Assembly (NCBI GenBank): GCA_001411745.2
Contig: LIQB01000012.1
Span: 37,314 to 101,313 of the forward strand
Length of the DNA stretch: 64,000 nt
Source of the DNA: Psychrobacter glacincola
Lineage (GTDB): Bacteria; Pseudomonadota; Gammaproteobacteria; Pseudomonadales; Moraxellaceae
Direction of reading: 5' to 3'
A program made the position numbers and the translations under genes. The notes under the pieces are model-generated. The model was given only the letters and a program-made list of their open reading frames with translations. It did not search any database and was not told where the DNA came from. Shown here piece after piece: positions 61,955-64,000 of the stretch (position 1 is the first letter of the stretch; every line of letters begins with the position of its first letter).

Positions 61955-63904
61955 CCGTCAGCTTTATAAGCTAGGTAAATTGTAAGTGTTAATCTATTAT
62001 CTCTATACTTAGTTTTAGAGCAATCTTTGCGCATGTCTTATAAATCCTGAAAGCGCGTCTTCTGGGAAATATAGATAGCTATTGGACACTAACATGGACA
62101 CTGTTATTCATTATTTATTTGATCAAACCCTTTAAATTAAAGGTTATTATATTAATTTATCCCCAAGGAAAGGTTGGGGATAATTATATTATAGGGGAAA
62201 GAAAGGGAGTAAGCTATGTGTTTATTGATATATATGGTGTTTGAGGCAATAAACTTCAGATAGGCTAAAAGTAAGAACGGTATTTATTACTATTGATAGA
62301 GTGCTCCACTTTATTTATCAGAAAACCATGCTCCTGTACGTGCACAGAATATAAAAATCAGGGTCATAGTACTGTTCTGTGCAAATTTGGAGGTTGTTAA
62401 CTTAGTGCTTCAGATTGAAGCATATTGTGAAGAGGGATAAATACTTACTTAGTAGTGAGGGAGGTTTCTGATGACTTAAAACAAAAAGTATTACAGCTTA
62501 GTTGGCAATGATATTCGTAACTCTAAGGTAGATCTAAACCAGACTTGCAGACAGCCCAGGTAAGAACATTGTTAGATCATACATGCACTATTAGAAATGA
62601 TATGAAGCAATAGATACCCAAAAGAGTTATGGCTTTTGATCTCAGCTAGTAGTCAATAGGTAGTGATATCTTTATATACCTAACGTTTCGCAAAAACATT
62701 CGTACCAAAGAGCCAGTTGGTTAAGATGCTAACAATTGAATGATGGTAAATTTGGCTGTTATGTGATTATTAGGAATGAGAGACTACTCAAAAGGCTGGC
62801 TGTGCATTGTGAAGGTAATAATTATATTAACCATAGTCAGAACAAATTCACTAAAGAGACTAATTTGAATGAACAGTAAAAGTGACTGTATCTACAACAC
62901 ATTTATAAAAGGTTTATGAAATAGATGCAAAGAGGTTATTAGCGACTGGATCTAATGTACTAAGCTCGATTAGGACTCCGCGTATTAAGATTTCAGGACA
63001 TGTCAGTTAGTAATTACGTTAAGAATAATTCCAGCATTTATTTGATGGGCTCTACATATTCTGGTCAAGCAGTTATTAACCAAACTTACCAACAATTTAC
63101 TATTTAATCATGACTCCATGAACTTATTGTACGGTAGCCTTAGTTTAACTTATGCGTACCTAAAGTTAGGTTCACGAGTTAAAAGAGGTAATTTCGTAGT
63201 AAAAACAATACCCTATAATGCAGAGAAAATTAAATGGTTCATGAACCTTAATGTGTAACATATTCTGAGTACAACAACCCTTATTTAAACTGTTGGGATT
63301 CTTAACTGAGACACCTGTAAGCTTTAGCATTAAAAGTCAAGTCATCAAGTTACTACGACTGGACAAATCGTCACATTAGTGAGCAGTAGTTCCATCGCAA
63401 TTAGGTTGAATTAATTATTAGAGTAGCTCATGATGAGACGAGTCAGTGCTATGGTGCATATTCATAATTAGTCCGATATTTTTACATATTAGAGATATTA
63501 ACGATAGTCAGCACCTTCGATATTCTGTAAATAGGGTCTGGACTAAAACTTTTTTACCTTACTATTCATAGGGACTTCATTCAGTTTTCTTGTATTCAAG
63601 CTATATTAAGCCAAATATATGACGAACTGAACCACTAATGAGAAGGTTTAGACTTTATACATGATTGATCGTAGGGCTCCTATACTTTCAAGTCTTAAAT
63701 TCTACAATATGTAAAGCATCCATATACATTACATATTAAATCGAATGAGTCCGCCATCCTTACATGTTGCATATATTAATTTAAATAAATTCAAATACTT
63801 AGAGAATAACCCGTAATTATTTTAGGGTTTTTAGTACAAGCTATTAGTTAGCTTTGTAATAAATATCACATAGTTCTATGATGCGTAGCGCAATAGATAA
63901 GCTA
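61955..63904. other. Gene-free, AT-rich decayed region
   Basis: Nearly 2 kb with no reading frame over 60 codons on either strand. Visible structures are a perfect hairpin TTATCCCCAA/TTGGGGATAA at 62157-62183, a 9-base inverted repeat TGCACAGAA/TTCTGTGCA at 62341-62383, the right copy of the direct repeat at 62728-62820, and a terminator-like AACCC/GGGTT hairpin with T run at about 63808-63832. A 46-codon frame at 63118-63258 resembles nothing known. It looks like the remains of a mobile element or a graveyard of insertions. Confidence 0.7.
62728..62820 (+). repeat. Imperfect direct repeat, right copy
   Basis: The right partner of 60536-60634, in the same orientation, about 2.1 kb apart. It has a 3-base deletion near its left end, and its CTAACA/TGTTAG dyad is broken. 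Confidence 0.75.
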
Positions 63905-64000
63905 GGGCGTGTCCCTAATCTGTAAAAGTAAGTATAAAGGCTTTAAAATAAAGAGACTATTTCAAACAGGGCTCTCTAAATTATGGCAAGAACAGTGCTC
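63905..64000 (+). mobile_element. Probable left end of an insertion sequence, cut by the window
   Basis: The last 96 bases begin with GGGCGTGTCCCTAATCTGTA, a plausible terminal inverted repeat. After a leader of about 60 bases, an ATG at 63983 opens a frame reading MARTVL at the window edge. Transposases of several IS5-like groups begin in a similar way and with this spacing. The other end and the catalytic domain are outside the window, so family and integrity cannot be told. Confidence 0.45.

Noticed and set aside
63118..63258. A 46-codon open frame starting MNLLYGSLSL
   Set aside because: No ribosome-binding site, no recognisable similarity, and it sits in a decayed region; likely chance.

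Overview
The window looks like a Gammaproteobacterium of the family Moraxellaceae, most likely Psychrobacter. This is inferred from gene content and protein character: a recC-recB-recD order with very long Q/N/D/E-rich RecB and RecC, a methylcitrate cluster of prpB-prpC-acnD-prpF, an ArsA-type ATPase paired with a cory-CC-star protein, and moderately AT-rich DNA. No database search was possible, so every family name rests on motifs and recognition.

Layout. 1-2.4 kb is the right end of a prophage: a tail-associated small protein, an SGNH-like protein, a holin-like protein and a GH108 endolysin. It ends at a copy of the 3' end of ssrA (tmRNA), which is probably the attachment site. A P4-type integrase and tRNA-Arg(CCT) follow. 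4-5.4 kb holds an anchored ModA-like protein and an unknown protein. 5.9-17.8 kb is the recCBD operon with a MepB-family gene at its end. 17.9-26.9 kb holds housekeeping and orphan genes: hpt, a CstA-type carrier, the cory-CC-star/ArsA pair, the DUF2868/DUF3482 membrane protein/GTPase pair and an SDR. 27-42.8 kb is propionate metabolism (prpD, prpF, acnD, prpC, prpB). Interspersed are a tail-anchored GNAT protein, an ABC exporter, a small DMT protein, two lipoproteins, an Nramp-family carrier that lacks the Nramp metal motifs, and a LysR regulator.

43-44.9 kb encodes two single-pass membrane proteins that share an undescribed C-terminal repeat motif. 44.9-45.3 kb is a decayed kdpB, followed by a Fur-box-preceded TonB-dependent receptor. 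48.4-54.3 kb is the most notable locus: four tightly packed genes encoding a Toprim protein, an SMC-like ATPase, a kleisin-like protein and a KITE-like protein. This is a Wadjet/MksBEFG-type plasmid-defence system with the nuclease gene first. 54.5-60.4 kb is a lactate module: a LysR regulator diverging from lldP-dld-lldD.

60.5-64 kb is a decayed integration zone. It holds a second P4-type integrase flanked by an imperfect direct repeat of about 100 bp, then about 2 kb with no credible gene, and finally the likely left end of an insertion sequence at the window edge.

How the genes work together: RecBCD and the Wadjet-like complex both act on incoming DNA. The prp genes (propionyl-CoA to pyruvate and succinate) and the lld/dld genes (lactate to pyruvate), together with the CstA-type carrier, suggest growth on short organic acids. 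Mobile DNA lies at both ends of the window. Several starts given here differ from the longest open frame, because a better ribosome-binding site, signal peptide or ATG lies inside; each case is noted.
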